From: Phycisphaerae bacterium
GTDB lineage: Bacteria; Planctomycetota; Phycisphaerae; UBA1845
Direction: 5' to 3'
NCBI GenBank assembly: GCA_028277545.1
Contig: JANQGB010001373.1
Span: 1 to 14,520 of the forward strand
Length of the DNA: 14,520 nucleotides
The notes below the pieces were generated by a model, which was not told the DNA's origin, did not search any database, and saw only the letters and a program-made list of their open reading frames with translations. Within the stretch, counting starts at the first letter, position 1; each line of letters starts with the position of its first letter. Both the position numbers and the translations under genes were made by a program. Below are positions 1 to 6,500 of this stretch, one piece after another.

Positions 1-64
1 AGCAAGATCTCGCCAGTGCGCAACCTGGGCCTGCTGATGGTTTTTGGCCTGGCGGGATCTTGCT
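1..64. repeat. 16-bp imperfect inverted repeat bounding a flipped gene segment
   Basis: Positions 1-16 (AGCAAGATCTCGCCAG) and 49-64 are inverted copies of each other with one mismatch (position 10 against 55), separated by 32 bases. The enclosed bases encode the expected transporter continuation only on the plus strand, although the gene is on the minus strand. Both arms start in phase with the codon for Ser317, so the frame stays open in either orientation. The structure may extend left of the window. Confidence 0.8.
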
Positions 65-1012
65 GATGCAGACCGCAGCGAAACCCGCCGCCGTGGTCAC
101 CATGACCCCGGAACACGGGGTGAGCATCCTACTGAGCGTGGCGGTCGCCCTGGTGCGGCGCGTCCGATCGGTTGCGGGCGGGATGATCTCGGCCGTCTCT
201 TCGCTGGCCACCGCCAGGTGGACGCAGTTGGCCACCGACAGCACCATGACCAGAATGACGATCATCTGCGTTATCAGGGACGTGGCAAACCCGAAGCAAA
301 TGGCCACGCCGAGAGTCACCAGCGTGGCAGAGATTCCGACACCCAGCGCGAATATCATAGGCCCTGGGCGCCGAAACACCGCCCACAGCGTTATCCCGAT
401 CAGGGCGAAGGCCGCGATCGAGAAGACCAGCAGATCACGATCCACGTAGCTGTACATGTCGATCAGGGTGACGTATGGACCGGCGATGATGAGGCTGGCT
501 TCAGGATGGGCGGATTGCGTCTCCTTCACGATGGCCCGCAATCGGGCAACCGTGTCTCGCCGATCGGCGGCCGCCTGACCTTCACCGTGCATGTGCAGCA
601 GAATGGCTGATGTCCGCCCGTCGCGACTAAGGAGGTTGTCTGCCACCAGCCGGTGTTCGGCCAGCCTGTCACCACCCAATCTCAACGCCCACTGCGGCAG
701 AGCGGCCAACGCCTGGGCTCTTTCGACGGCCGGCAACTGCCGGACCCGGTCAAGGATCTCACGCGTGATCGCCGTCGCATGGCTGGACAAGGCGTCGTCA
801 GTCTGGACGGCGATGATGGCGACCTCGTTGCTGGTGAACTCCTGCATGAACCGGCGGTAGGTGTGATAGGAGTCGTCGTTCCGGGCGACGAAGGCTTCGA
901 GGCGGTAGTCGTGCCGCAGGCCCGGTCGGACCAGCAGCCAGACAGCGCCGACTGTGACAACCGCGACGACCAATAGAATGAGGCGATGGTAGCGAACCAG
1001 CCAGCCTGCCAT
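1..1012 (-). CDS. RND/MMPL-family transporter, N-terminal part (runs off left edge)
   Basis: This reading frame is open from ATG at 1012 to the window edge (337 codons). It has the first half of an RND-type exporter: a membrane anchor at about residues 9-28, a periplasmic domain at about 29-193, then several membrane helices (about 194-213, 217-240, 246-268, 299-316). Such transporters use proton motive force to move lipids or hydrophobic compounds across the inner membrane; the substrate cannot be told. The family is usually 750-900 residues, so only the first third to half is visible. From residue 317 onward (positions 64-1) the minus-strand reading is not membrane-protein-like. The plus strand of the same bases instead reads SKISPVRNLGLLMVFGLA, which is what this family should have here. 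The end of the gene is therefore inverted in this sequence. The secreted protein at 1102-1680 lies 89 bp upstream and may be co-transcribed. No clear ribosome binding site precedes the ATG. Confidence 0.75.
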   Translation of the reverse strand, partial: MAGWLVRYHRLILLVVAVVTVGAVWLLVRPGLRHDYRLEAFVARNDDSYHTYRRFMQEFTSNEVAIIAVQTDDALSSHATAITREILDRVRQLPAVERAQALAALPQWALRLGGDRLAEHRLVADNLLSRDGRTSAILLHMHGEGQAAADRRDTVARLRAIVKETQSAHPEASLIIAGPYVTLIDMYSYVDRDLLVFSIAAFALIGITLWAVFRRPGPMIFALGVGISATLVTLGVAICFGFATSLITQMIVILVMVLSVANCVHLAVASEETAEIIPPATDRTRRTRATATLSRMLTPCSGVMVTTAAGFAAVCISKIPPGQKPSAGPGCALARSC

Positions 1013-1101
1013 ACGTCTATGCTAGGGAACCCGGTACCCCTGGCAACCCAGGCTGGCAGCGATCGAGAGTCAAGCTGTTGGGCGGGCGCTGAGCGGTCGC
1101 G

Positions 1102-1680
1102 CTAGTCGATACTTCTAAAGGCCTTGGCCAGCCGGTCGCAAAGCCTGAGGTCGCCTGCTCCAAGGGCGCGGTTGGTCTGCAGTTCGAGAATGTACGCCTC
1201 GCTGTCGCCCCCCGCACCCATAGCCACTCCGGCATGCAGACACACACCGTAGCTCGGGAGAACCGTGCGAAAACCGGGCAGTGGTCCCAGCCGCATCTCA
1301 ACAGGAGGGGACCGAAGCACCAGCAGCGGAGACCTGAGCCTTTCCCGCAGGAAAGCAAGACATACGTCCTCGGGGGTCGCGCGGTTGGGGTTCGGAATCC
1401 GGCTTATCGTCAACTGTCGGCCGGTCCCGGTCGCGCTGGGTTCTACGAAGTCGACGGAGCTTCCGGCAGCACTCTGGTGCGGGCCGGACATCTTCCAGTT
1501 GCGCGGGGGTTCAAAGGTTACGACCCAGCCGTCTGGAGCGACTGCGGGGCCGAGGCCGCGACTCGAGGCCTGAGATGCGGCCAGGGCGCAGCACAGGAGT
1601 AACAATGCACCGGAGGTCAGGACCGCTGCGTGGGGCCTCCCGGAACGCCTGTTCTGACGGGCCTCGTACATCCAGGCCAT
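1102..1680 (-). CDS. Secreted protein of unknown function, 192 aa
   Basis: I do not recognise this protein with certainty. It starts with a short Arg-rich stretch and a hydrophobic segment at about residues 19-37 (HAAVLTSGALLLLCCALAAS), followed by a small-residue region. This fits a signal peptide cleaved near residue 40. The mature part begins with a 'DGW...FEPPRNW' stretch and ends with a 'SEAYILELQTN...AKAFRSID' pattern. The arrangement recalls the PsbP/Mog1/DUF1795-like fold of small exported proteins; that link is only a guess from the pattern. Two cysteines in the mature part (in EDVCLAF and YGVCLHAG) and one near the end (LRLCDRL) could form a disulfide. It is transcribed away from the 1808 gene and directly precedes the RND transporter on the same strand, so an accessory role in that export system is possible. 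A weak ribosome binding site (TAAGGT) abuts the ATG. Confidence 0.65.
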   Translation of the reverse strand: MAWMYEARQNRRSGRPHAAVLTSGALLLLCCALAASQASSRGLGPAVAPDGWVVTFEPPRNWKMSGPHQSAAGSSVDFVEPSATGTGRQLTISRIPNPNRATPEDVCLAFLRERLRSPLLVLRSPPVEMRLGPLPGFRTVLPSYGVCLHAGVAMGAGGDSEAYILELQTNRALGAGDLRLCDRLAKAFRSID

Positions 1681-1712
1681 ACCTTAGCGCCGAATGGGCT
1701 TACCGGCAACGG

Positions 1713-1741
1713 TTGACGCTCGGTGCTGACCGCCCTAAATT
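1713..1741 (+). promoter_or_regulatory. Candidate sigma70-type promoter for the 1808-9878 gene run
   Basis: TTGACG (1713-1718) and TAAATT (1736-1741) are spaced by 17 bases, matching 5/6 and 4/6 of the -35 and -10 consensus. Transcription would start near 1748, about 60 bases before the GTG of the DUF502 gene. It lies in the 127-bp gap between divergent genes. Seen by eye only. Confidence 0.45.
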
Positions 1742-1759
1742 CCGTCTTGGCGGACGCAT

Positions 1760-1780
1760 CCAGCCCGACGGGCGGGCTGG
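1760..1780 (+). other. Leader stem-loop upstream of DUF502 gene
   Basis: CCAGCCCG (1760-1767) and CGGGCTGG (1773-1780) form a perfect 8-bp GC-rich stem with a 5-base loop. It would lie about 12-32 bases into the predicted mRNA leader and 27 bases before the GTG start. There is no T-run after it, so it is not a typical intrinsic terminator. It could protect the 5' end or act in attenuation; this is an inference. Confidence 0.45.
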
Positions 1781-1807
1781 TGCGATCATGCTGCGCGAAC
1801 GTTAGCC

Positions 1808-2725
1808 GTGCCTACACACGCCGATAATAACGACCCGGGTGCCGCCGAGCAGAAACCCACCTCCACCAGTGACGACTTCAGGAGGTTCTTCTTTCGCGGC
1901 CTGGGCGCCCTGCTCCCGACTCTGCTTACGGTAGCAGTGCTTATTTGGGCCTATGAATTGATCGACAAGTATCTCGGTCAGTACATCACCAGGGGGATGG
2001 TCGTTCTGTTCGCGGCCAGCGGCCCGCCCGGGTTCGGTAACCCGGAGGAAGACGCATACGAGCACGGCACGCCTATCAACGAATGGGATGAGATCGGCCG
2101 GCGGCTCACCGAGGAGTCCAAGATTATCGCCGTAACGCAGCCCGTGATCGAGGACCTGGAGGCCGACCGGGACGAGCGAAAGAAAGCCGAGCGGGCTCGC
2201 AATATCGCTTTGTGGACGGTCACCTTCGCCCGCTACAAATTGCACCTGATCGGTTTTTTGATCGCCATTATTGTTATATACTTCGTGGGATTGTTCCTGG
2301 CGAGCCTAATGGGTAGGACCACATGGCGCCTCGCCGAGGGCTTGCTGTTTCGGATACCGCTCATTCGGGCGATTTACCCGAACATCAAGCAGGTGACGGA
2401 CTTCCTGCTGCGCGAACGCACCCTCCAGTTCTCAGGTGTTGTGGCCGTTCAGTATCCGCGGAAAGGTATCTGGTCGCTTGGCTTAGTCACCGGGCAGCCG
2501 ATGCGAACGCTGCAGGATTCGGCCGACAGCGACTTGATGACGGTGTTCATTCCCAGCTCACCGACGCCGGTGACCGGGTATACCATCACCGTCGCACGCC
2601 GGGATGTGATCGAACTGGGGCTGTCGCTTGACGAGGCGTTACGCTATACCATCAGCGCCGGCGTGATCAAACCTAACCGTGAGATGCTCGCTGGGGAGGA
2701 GCAGGAGACAGCGCTACTTGAGTAG
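1808..2725 (+). CDS. DUF502 family membrane protein, 305 aa
   Basis: Two membrane helices are visible, at about residues 31-50 (GLGALLPTLLTVAVLIWAYE) and 146-168 (hydrophobic, rich in Ile, Leu and Val). A soluble C-terminal domain follows. Its run 'VFIPSSPTPVTGY...VARRDVIELGLSLDEAL' matches the DUF502 signature of a 'P..P.(T/S)G' loop followed by a 'DVIEL.(M/L)S.(E/D)(D/E)AL' helix. The family's function is unknown; members are integral inner-membrane proteins. Most are near 200 residues. The extra length here is a charged, probably soluble stretch at about 71-143 between the two helices, plus a hydrophilic N-terminus. The GTG start has no obvious Shine-Dalgarno sequence; a stop codon and the leader hairpin lie just upstream. 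It is the first gene of a nine-gene co-oriented run, 42 bp ahead of the HPF gene, so it is probably transcribed with the hibernation/PTS genes. Confidence 0.85.
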   Translation: MPTHADNNDPGAAEQKPTSTSDDFRRFFFRGLGALLPTLLTVAVLIWAYELIDKYLGQYITRGMVVLFAASGPPGFGNPEEDAYEHGTPINEWDEIGRRLTEESKIIAVTQPVIEDLEADRDERKKAERARNIALWTVTFARYKLHLIGFLIAIIVIYFVGLFLASLMGRTTWRLAEGLLFRIPLIRAIYPNIKQVTDFLLRERTLQFSGVVAVQYPRKGIWSLGLVTGQPMRTLQDSADSDLMTVFIPSSPTPVTGYTITVARRDVIELGLSLDEALRYTISAGVIKPNREMLAGEEQETALLE

Positions 2726-2767
2726 CCGTGGCGGTCAGAGCGAAACTTCTTCCGAGGAGGTTGTCCT

Positions 2768-3106
2768 GTGCAGATATCAGTGACCGGGCGTCATGTGAAT
2801 GTGACGGAGGAGGTCAAGGAATACGCCGAGCAGAAGGCTGGCAAGCTGGTGAGGTTCTACGATCGGATCCAGGCGATCGAGGTAGTGCTCGACGTGGAAG
2901 GAGACGACTTCACCATCGACATGATTGCGACGGCTGAAGGCCGGAATAACTTCATCGCTCACGAGGCGGGGCCGGACACGTTTGCCCTGATCGACCTGAT
3001 TACTGACAAGCTGGGCCGACAGCTCAAACGCCACAAGGAGCGCTTCCGGAATCGAAAACACTTGGTCAAGGATACGGACAAGTTCGAGGAAACCGAGGAG
3101 CGTTAG
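2768..3106 (+). CDS. hpf: Ribosome hibernation-promoting factor, HPF/RaiA (YfiA) family, short form
   Basis: The protein binds the 30S decoding channel and holds ribosomes inactive during stress or stationary phase. The 112-residue sequence opens with the family pattern (MQISVTGRHVNVTEEVKEYAEQ), the first strand and helix of the beta-alpha-beta-beta-beta-alpha fold. It continues with 'VVLDVEGDDFTIDMIATAEG' and a basic C-terminal helix 'LGRQLKRHKERFRNRK'. Basic residues on the helices are those expected to contact 16S rRNA. It lacks the C-terminal dimerisation domain of long HPF (about 180 residues), so it is the short type that in other bacteria works with RMF or a separate dimerising factor. 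The GTG start is chosen because a strong GAGGAGG Shine-Dalgarno sequence lies just upstream at 2754-2760. The EIIA gene follows 28 bp downstream, an order also known from proteobacterial rpoN-hpf-ptsN clusters. Confidence 0.93.
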   Translation: MQISVTGRHVNVTEEVKEYAEQKAGKLVRFYDRIQAIEVVLDVEGDDFTIDMIATAEGRNNFIAHEAGPDTFALIDLITDKLGRQLKRHKERFRNRKHLVKDTDKFEETEER

Positions 3107-3134
3107 GTCCTGACGCCCGTGGGAAGCCCAACCG

Positions 3135-3608
3135 ATGAAACTGATAGATTTCGTCAACACCGAAGCGATCATCCCGGAGTTGGAGTCCACAGACCGCAAC
3201 GGGGTGATCCGTGAGTTGATCCAATCGATGGCTGACCACGGCGCCATCGACCCCGACCGGGCCGACGGTATCGCCCAGGCGGTGATCCTGCGGGAGAACC
3301 AGGGCAGCACCGGGTTCGGCAAAGGCGTGGCGGTCCCGCACGTCAAACACGACGCCGTTAGCGGCACCGTGGCCACAGTGGGAAGATCCAGTCACGGCGT
3401 TGACTTCGCGGCGCTTGATCGGGCTCCGGTGTACACGGTGGTTCTTCTGGTGAGCCCGAAGAACGATCCGGACGCACACCTGGCCGCTATGGAAAAGATC
3501 TTTCGTCACCTGCGAGAGGACAATTTCCGCAGGTTCCTCAGGCAGGCGGACACACGCCAGAAGATCGCCGAGTTGATCGGCGAAGCGGACGAATCCTCCG
3601 GGGGGTGA
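3135..3608 (+). CDS. ptsN: PTS EIIA component, fructose/nitrogen-regulatory type (PtsN-like)
   Basis: This 157-residue single-domain protein is a PTS EIIA of the mannitol/fructose/nitrogen family. The phospho-accepting histidine is His69 in 'GKGVAVPHVKHD', the family motif; it receives phosphate from HPr. The rest follows the fold: 'AIIPELESTDRNGVIRELIQ', then 'QAVILRENQGSTGFGKG' and 'VVLLVSPKNDPDAHLAAMEKI', where the C-terminal 'HL..M..I' helix is typical. It is not fused to EIIB or EIIC and none lies nearby, so a regulatory role like PtsN in the nitrogen PTS is more likely than sugar uptake. It sits between hpf and the HPr gene and is transcribed with them. The symbol is by similarity of domain and context; it could equally be called a fructose-type EIIA. 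Confidence 0.9.
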   Translation: MKLIDFVNTEAIIPELESTDRNGVIRELIQSMADHGAIDPDRADGIAQAVILRENQGSTGFGKGVAVPHVKHDAVSGTVATVGRSSHGVDFAALDRAPVYTVVLLVSPKNDPDAHLAAMEKIFRHLREDNFRRFLRQADTRQKIAELIGEADESSGG

Positions 3609-3653
3609 CGTGATCTTCGTAAGTCAACTCCAGTGGTGGCCAGTGAGGTTGCA

Positions 3654-3938
3654 GTGGCTGACGCCCCTAACGTCATTGAACGAGCTTTCGAGATCGTCAA
3701 CACGCAGGGGTTGCATGCCCGGCCAGTCATGAGGTTCGTGGATTTGGCCTCTGGATTCCAGTCTACTGTGACAGTTTCAAAAGGTGGGGAAAAGGTAGAC
3801 GGAAAGAGCCCAATGGAAATGATGCTGCTCGAGGCCCCTAAAGGCACCACCTTGTTTGTCTGCGCTACCGGCGGCGACGCCGAGGAAACAGTGGCGGCTT
3901 TGGGCCAACTGATCGCCGACGGATTCGGCGAGGGATAA
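3654..3938 (+). CDS. ptsH: Phosphocarrier protein HPr
   Basis: HPr passes phosphate from EI to EIIA. The motif 'NTQGLHARP' holds the active-site histidine. Downstream, 'GGEKVDGKSPMEMMLLEAPKGT' contains the serine that in Gram-positive HPr is phosphorylated by HPr kinase (Ser46 equivalent), here in a GKSPMEMM context; no hprK gene is in the window. Length (94 residues from the chosen start) fits the family's 85-95. I chose GTG 3654 because GTGAGG lies 5 bases upstream and the extra N-terminal residues from the earlier GTG codons (3633, 3636) have no Shine-Dalgarno sequence. The longer form, 101 residues, stays possible. It is followed within 80 bp by the EI gene, the usual ptsH-ptsI order. Confidence 0.92.
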   Translation: MADAPNVIERAFEIVNTQGLHARPVMRFVDLASGFQSTVTVSKGGEKVDGKSPMEMMLLEAPKGTTLFVCATGGDAEETVAALGQLIADGFGEG

Positions 3939-4015
3939 TCGCCGAGCAGCCAAAATAATCTGGAGAGCGCTTGGCCGGCGTTGTCCGAATTCCCCGGAAC
4001 GTGGGTGAGGCCCAG

Positions 4016-5758
4016 ATGGAGATCCTGACCGGGACTGCGGTGTCTCCTGGGGTAGCGGTTGCCGAAGCCGTGGTTCTCGAGGCCGAGGACTACCGGATTC
4101 CCCACCGGACCGTACCCCAGGAGGAGGTAGCCGGTCAGCTTGCGCTGTTCGAGTCTGCCGTCACCTCGGCCACAGCCGAACTCCAACGCCAGTACGACGA
4201 TCTGGCCTCGCACTCCGGCAAGGACGCGGCCGACGTGTTCCGCTGGCACATCGGCGTAATCAACGACCGGAGGTTGAAGTCCGAGATCGAGTCGCTGGTC
4301 CAGGAGAAGCGCCATTCCGCGGCTTACGCCACCAGCACGGTGATGCGCAAGCAGCAGGTCCGCTTCCAGAAGATGACCGACCCGCTCCTGGCGGAGCGGA
4401 TCCGCGATGTACAGGACATCGAACGGCGGCTCTTGCGTCACATTCTCGGCGAATCGGCCGAGGACCTCGCCCATCTGACCAAGCCCGTGATCCTCATCGC
4501 CCATGATCTGACGCCCTCGCAGACTGCCCACCTGGATAGAACCAAGGTTGTCGGCCTGGCTTTGGACATGGGGGGGCCGACTTCGCACACGGCGATTCTG
4601 TTACGGGCGTTGGGGCAGCCGGCCGTTATCGGGGTGAGCGACATCTCCACCCGGGTCAGCGGCGGCGACCTGGTGATTATCGACGGCACCAACGAACTGG
4701 TCATCATCTCGCCGGATGAGGCCACGCTCGCCGAGTACCGCACCCAGGAACAGAGCTTCGTTCGCCTGACCGACGAGCTGGGCCACCTTCGCGACCTGGA
4801 AGCGATTACCGCCGACGGTACGCGGATAATGCTCATGGGCAACATCGAGTTCCCGCACGAGGCAGCCGATTGCGTCGAGAAGGGGGCCGACGGGGTGGGC
4901 CTCTACCGGACAGAGTTTCTCTTTCTGGCCAACAAGGGCGAACCGACCGAGGAAGAGCAATACGACGCTTACTGCTCTGCGATTCGAGGCACGCAGGGGC
5001 ATCCCATCACGATCAGGACTTTCGACCTGGGAGCGGACAAATACACGCAGGACAAGAGCTACGAGCGTGAGCCCAACCCGATGCTGGGTCTGCGTTCCAT
5101 CCGCTACAGCCTGCGCCACCTGGACATGTTCAAGGTCCAGCTCCGGGCAATTCTGAGGTGCTCGGTGCACGGCAGCGTCCGGATCATGTTCCCGCTGATT
5201 GTCTCGCTAATGGAACTGCGGCAGGCCAAGATGACGCTCCACGATGCCATGGAGGACCTCGAGGAGGCCGGCCTGCCTTTCGAGCGAAACATGGCCGTGG
5301 GAATGATGGTCGAGACTCCCGCGGCGGCCATGCAGTGCGAGCAGTTCGCCAGGGAGGTGGACTTCGTCAGCATCGGGACCAACGACCTGGTGCAGTACAT
5401 GCTCGCGGTGGACCGTGGCAACGAGCGTGTCTCGAGGTACTACAACACGTCGCACCCCTCCGTCCTGCAGTGCTTGCGGAGTGTCTTTCGCACTTGTATC
5501 AAGACCGGGGTTGACGGTAGTCTATGCGGCGAAATGGCTGGGCAGCCGCTCTATACGCTGCTGCTGCTGGGGCTGGGTTTGCGAACATTCTCCATGGCCC
5601 CTAATAACGTCCCGGAGATCAAGAAGCTGGTCCGCCTGACCACGATCCCCCACGCGGAGCGCGTGGCCCGGCGAGCGCTCACCTTCGAGACCGAACGGCA
5701 GGTGATCAACTACCTGCGAGATGAAACCAGAAAACTGCTGCCCCACGATCCCATCTGA
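4016..5758 (+). CDS. ptsI: Phosphoenolpyruvate-protein phosphotransferase (PTS enzyme I)
   Basis: EI takes phosphate from PEP and gives it to HPr, the first step of every PTS. From ATG 4016 the protein has 580 residues (E. coli EI has 575). Domain order: the HPr-binding helical/EIN region (about 1-125), the phosphohistidine domain with 'GGPTSHTAIL' (active His191; His189 in E. coli), and the PEP-binding TIM barrel with 'GADGVGLYRTEFLF', 'NPMLGLRSIR', 'GTNDLVQYMLAVDR' and the catalytic cysteine in 'SLCGEMAG'. No GAF domain precedes it, so it is not the nitrogen-PTS PtsP form. The frame stays open up to a TTG at 3971, but ATG 4016 has GGTGAGG five bases upstream and gives the usual EI beginning 'MEILTGTAVSPGVAV', so I prefer it. 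There is a 97-bp gap with a GC-rich hairpin before the next gene. Confidence 0.95.
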   Translation: MEILTGTAVSPGVAVAEAVVLEAEDYRIPHRTVPQEEVAGQLALFESAVTSATAELQRQYDDLASHSGKDAADVFRWHIGVINDRRLKSEIESLVQEKRHSAAYATSTVMRKQQVRFQKMTDPLLAERIRDVQDIERRLLRHILGESAEDLAHLTKPVILIAHDLTPSQTAHLDRTKVVGLALDMGGPTSHTAILLRALGQPAVIGVSDISTRVSGGDLVIIDGTNELVIISPDEATLAEYRTQEQSFVRLTDELGHLRDLEAITADGTRIMLMGNIEFPHEAADCVEKGADGVGLYRTEFLFLANKGEPTEEEQYDAYCSAIRGTQGHPITIRTFDLGADKYTQDKSYEREPNPMLGLRSIRYSLRHLDMFKVQLRAILRCSVHGSVRIMFPLIVSLMELRQAKMTLHDAMEDLEEAGLPFERNMAVGMMVETPAAAMQCEQFAREVDFVSIGTNDLVQYMLAVDRGNERVSRYYNTSHPSVLQCLRSVFRTCIKTGVDGSLCGEMAGQPLYTLLLLGLGLRTFSMAPNNVPEIKKLVRLTTIPHAERVARRALTFETERQVINYLRDETRKLLPHDPI

Positions 5759-5791
5759 TCGGGACCTGGGCAGTGCGACATATGCATGAGA

Positions 5792-5813
5792 GGGCCGGGG
5801 GTGGCCCCGGTCC
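5792..5813 (+). terminator. GC-rich hairpin between ptsI and the DUF2344 gene
   Basis: GGGCCGGGG (5792-5800) pairs with CCCCGGTCC (5805-5813): 9 pairs including one G-T, with a 4-base loop GTGG. No T-run follows, so this is at best a partial or Rho-assisted terminator, or an mRNA-stabilising 3' hairpin for the PTS transcript. It separates the PTS genes from the RNase G/E genes. Confidence 0.35.
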
Positions 5814-5855
5814 GGCAGGCGACAAAACGGCGAAACGGCTCTAGCGAACCTGGGA

Positions 5856-6500
5856 GTGACACAAGCGGAGGATCGATACCGTCTGGCGATCGACTTCGCG
5901 GTGGAAGGCGACATCCGTTTTCTGTCTCATCGCGACATGTTGCGGTTGTTTGCCAGGGCCGCGATACGGGCCCAGTTGCCCCTGCGATACTCGGAGGGAT
6001 TCAACCCTCAGCCGCGACTATCGATTCCTCTGCCCCGGTCGGTCGGCGTAGCCTCTGATGCCGAACGACTGGTGGTCGAGTTCAGCGAGCCACTGGACGA
6101 GGACGCAGCTCTCCGCCGTTTGCAGAGCCAGGTCCCCCAGGGGATCACGTTGCGGCGAGCGAGCCGGCTCAGACCGGGTGAACGCTGTGTTCCTGTGGCG
6201 GTCACCTATCGCGTCGAATTAGCCCCTCCGGATCGATCGGCGGCAGAGCAACGCGTCGCCAGCCTGTTGGACCCCTCCCCCGTCCTGGTGAAGCGAGAGC
6301 GCAAGAAGACCGGACGCGTCATCGAAGTGGATCTTCGCCCGTTTCTCGACACGGTCACCGTCATGGAGGACGGGGTGGAAATGAGACTTCACCTCATCGA
6401 AGGCACAACCGCCCGGCCCGCCGAAGTCATGGCGGAGTTGGGCTTGCAGGCGAATCAGATCGGGCACCTGGTTCGCCGACGAGAGGTCCAATGGCAATAG
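5856..6500 (+). CDS. DUF2344 protein (radical SAM-linked family, TIGR03936), stand-alone
   Basis: The sequence starts with 'RYRLAIDFAVEGDIRFLSHRDMLRLFARA' and goes on 'LPLRYSEGFNPQPRLSIPLPRSVGV'. This is the unmistakable opening of the DUF2344/TIGR03936 family ('G.lRFlSH.D..R.f.RA.....P...S.GFnP.P..s...pl..G..s'). In many bacteria this domain is fused to, or encoded next to, a B12-binding radical SAM protein, and it very often precedes an RNase G/E gene. Its molecular function is not known. Here it has 214 residues with no radical SAM part, and the gene before it is ptsI, so the partner, if any, is elsewhere. Its stop codon overlaps the RNase gene's start by 10 bp (6491-6500), which suggests translational coupling. 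The GTG start has only a weak ribosome binding site; no better start lies nearby. Confidence 0.88.
   Translation: MTQAEDRYRLAIDFAVEGDIRFLSHRDMLRLFARAAIRAQLPLRYSEGFNPQPRLSIPLPRSVGVASDAERLVVEFSEPLDEDAALRRLQSQVPQGITLRRASRLRPGERCVPVAVTYRVELAPPDRSAAEQRVASLLDPSPVLVKRERKKTGRVIEVDLRPFLDTVTVMEDGVEMRLHLIEGTTARPAEVMAELGLQANQIGHLVRRREVQWQ

Noticed and set aside
44..610. Plus-strand open frame of 188 codons (and a nested one at 60-449)
   Set aside because: It is the antisense of the RND transporter frame; the product is Arg/His/Gly-rich with no family-like pattern, while the minus strand gives clear membrane helices.
1039..1052. CCTGG-CAAC-CCAGG small hairpin between the secreted protein and RND genes
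   Set aside because: Only 5 pairs and no T-run; weak and likely by chance.
3506..4588. Minus-strand open frame of 360 codons
   Set aside because: It lies opposite HPr and EI, whose active-site motifs are plain; GC-rich coding sequence often leaves the opposite strand open.
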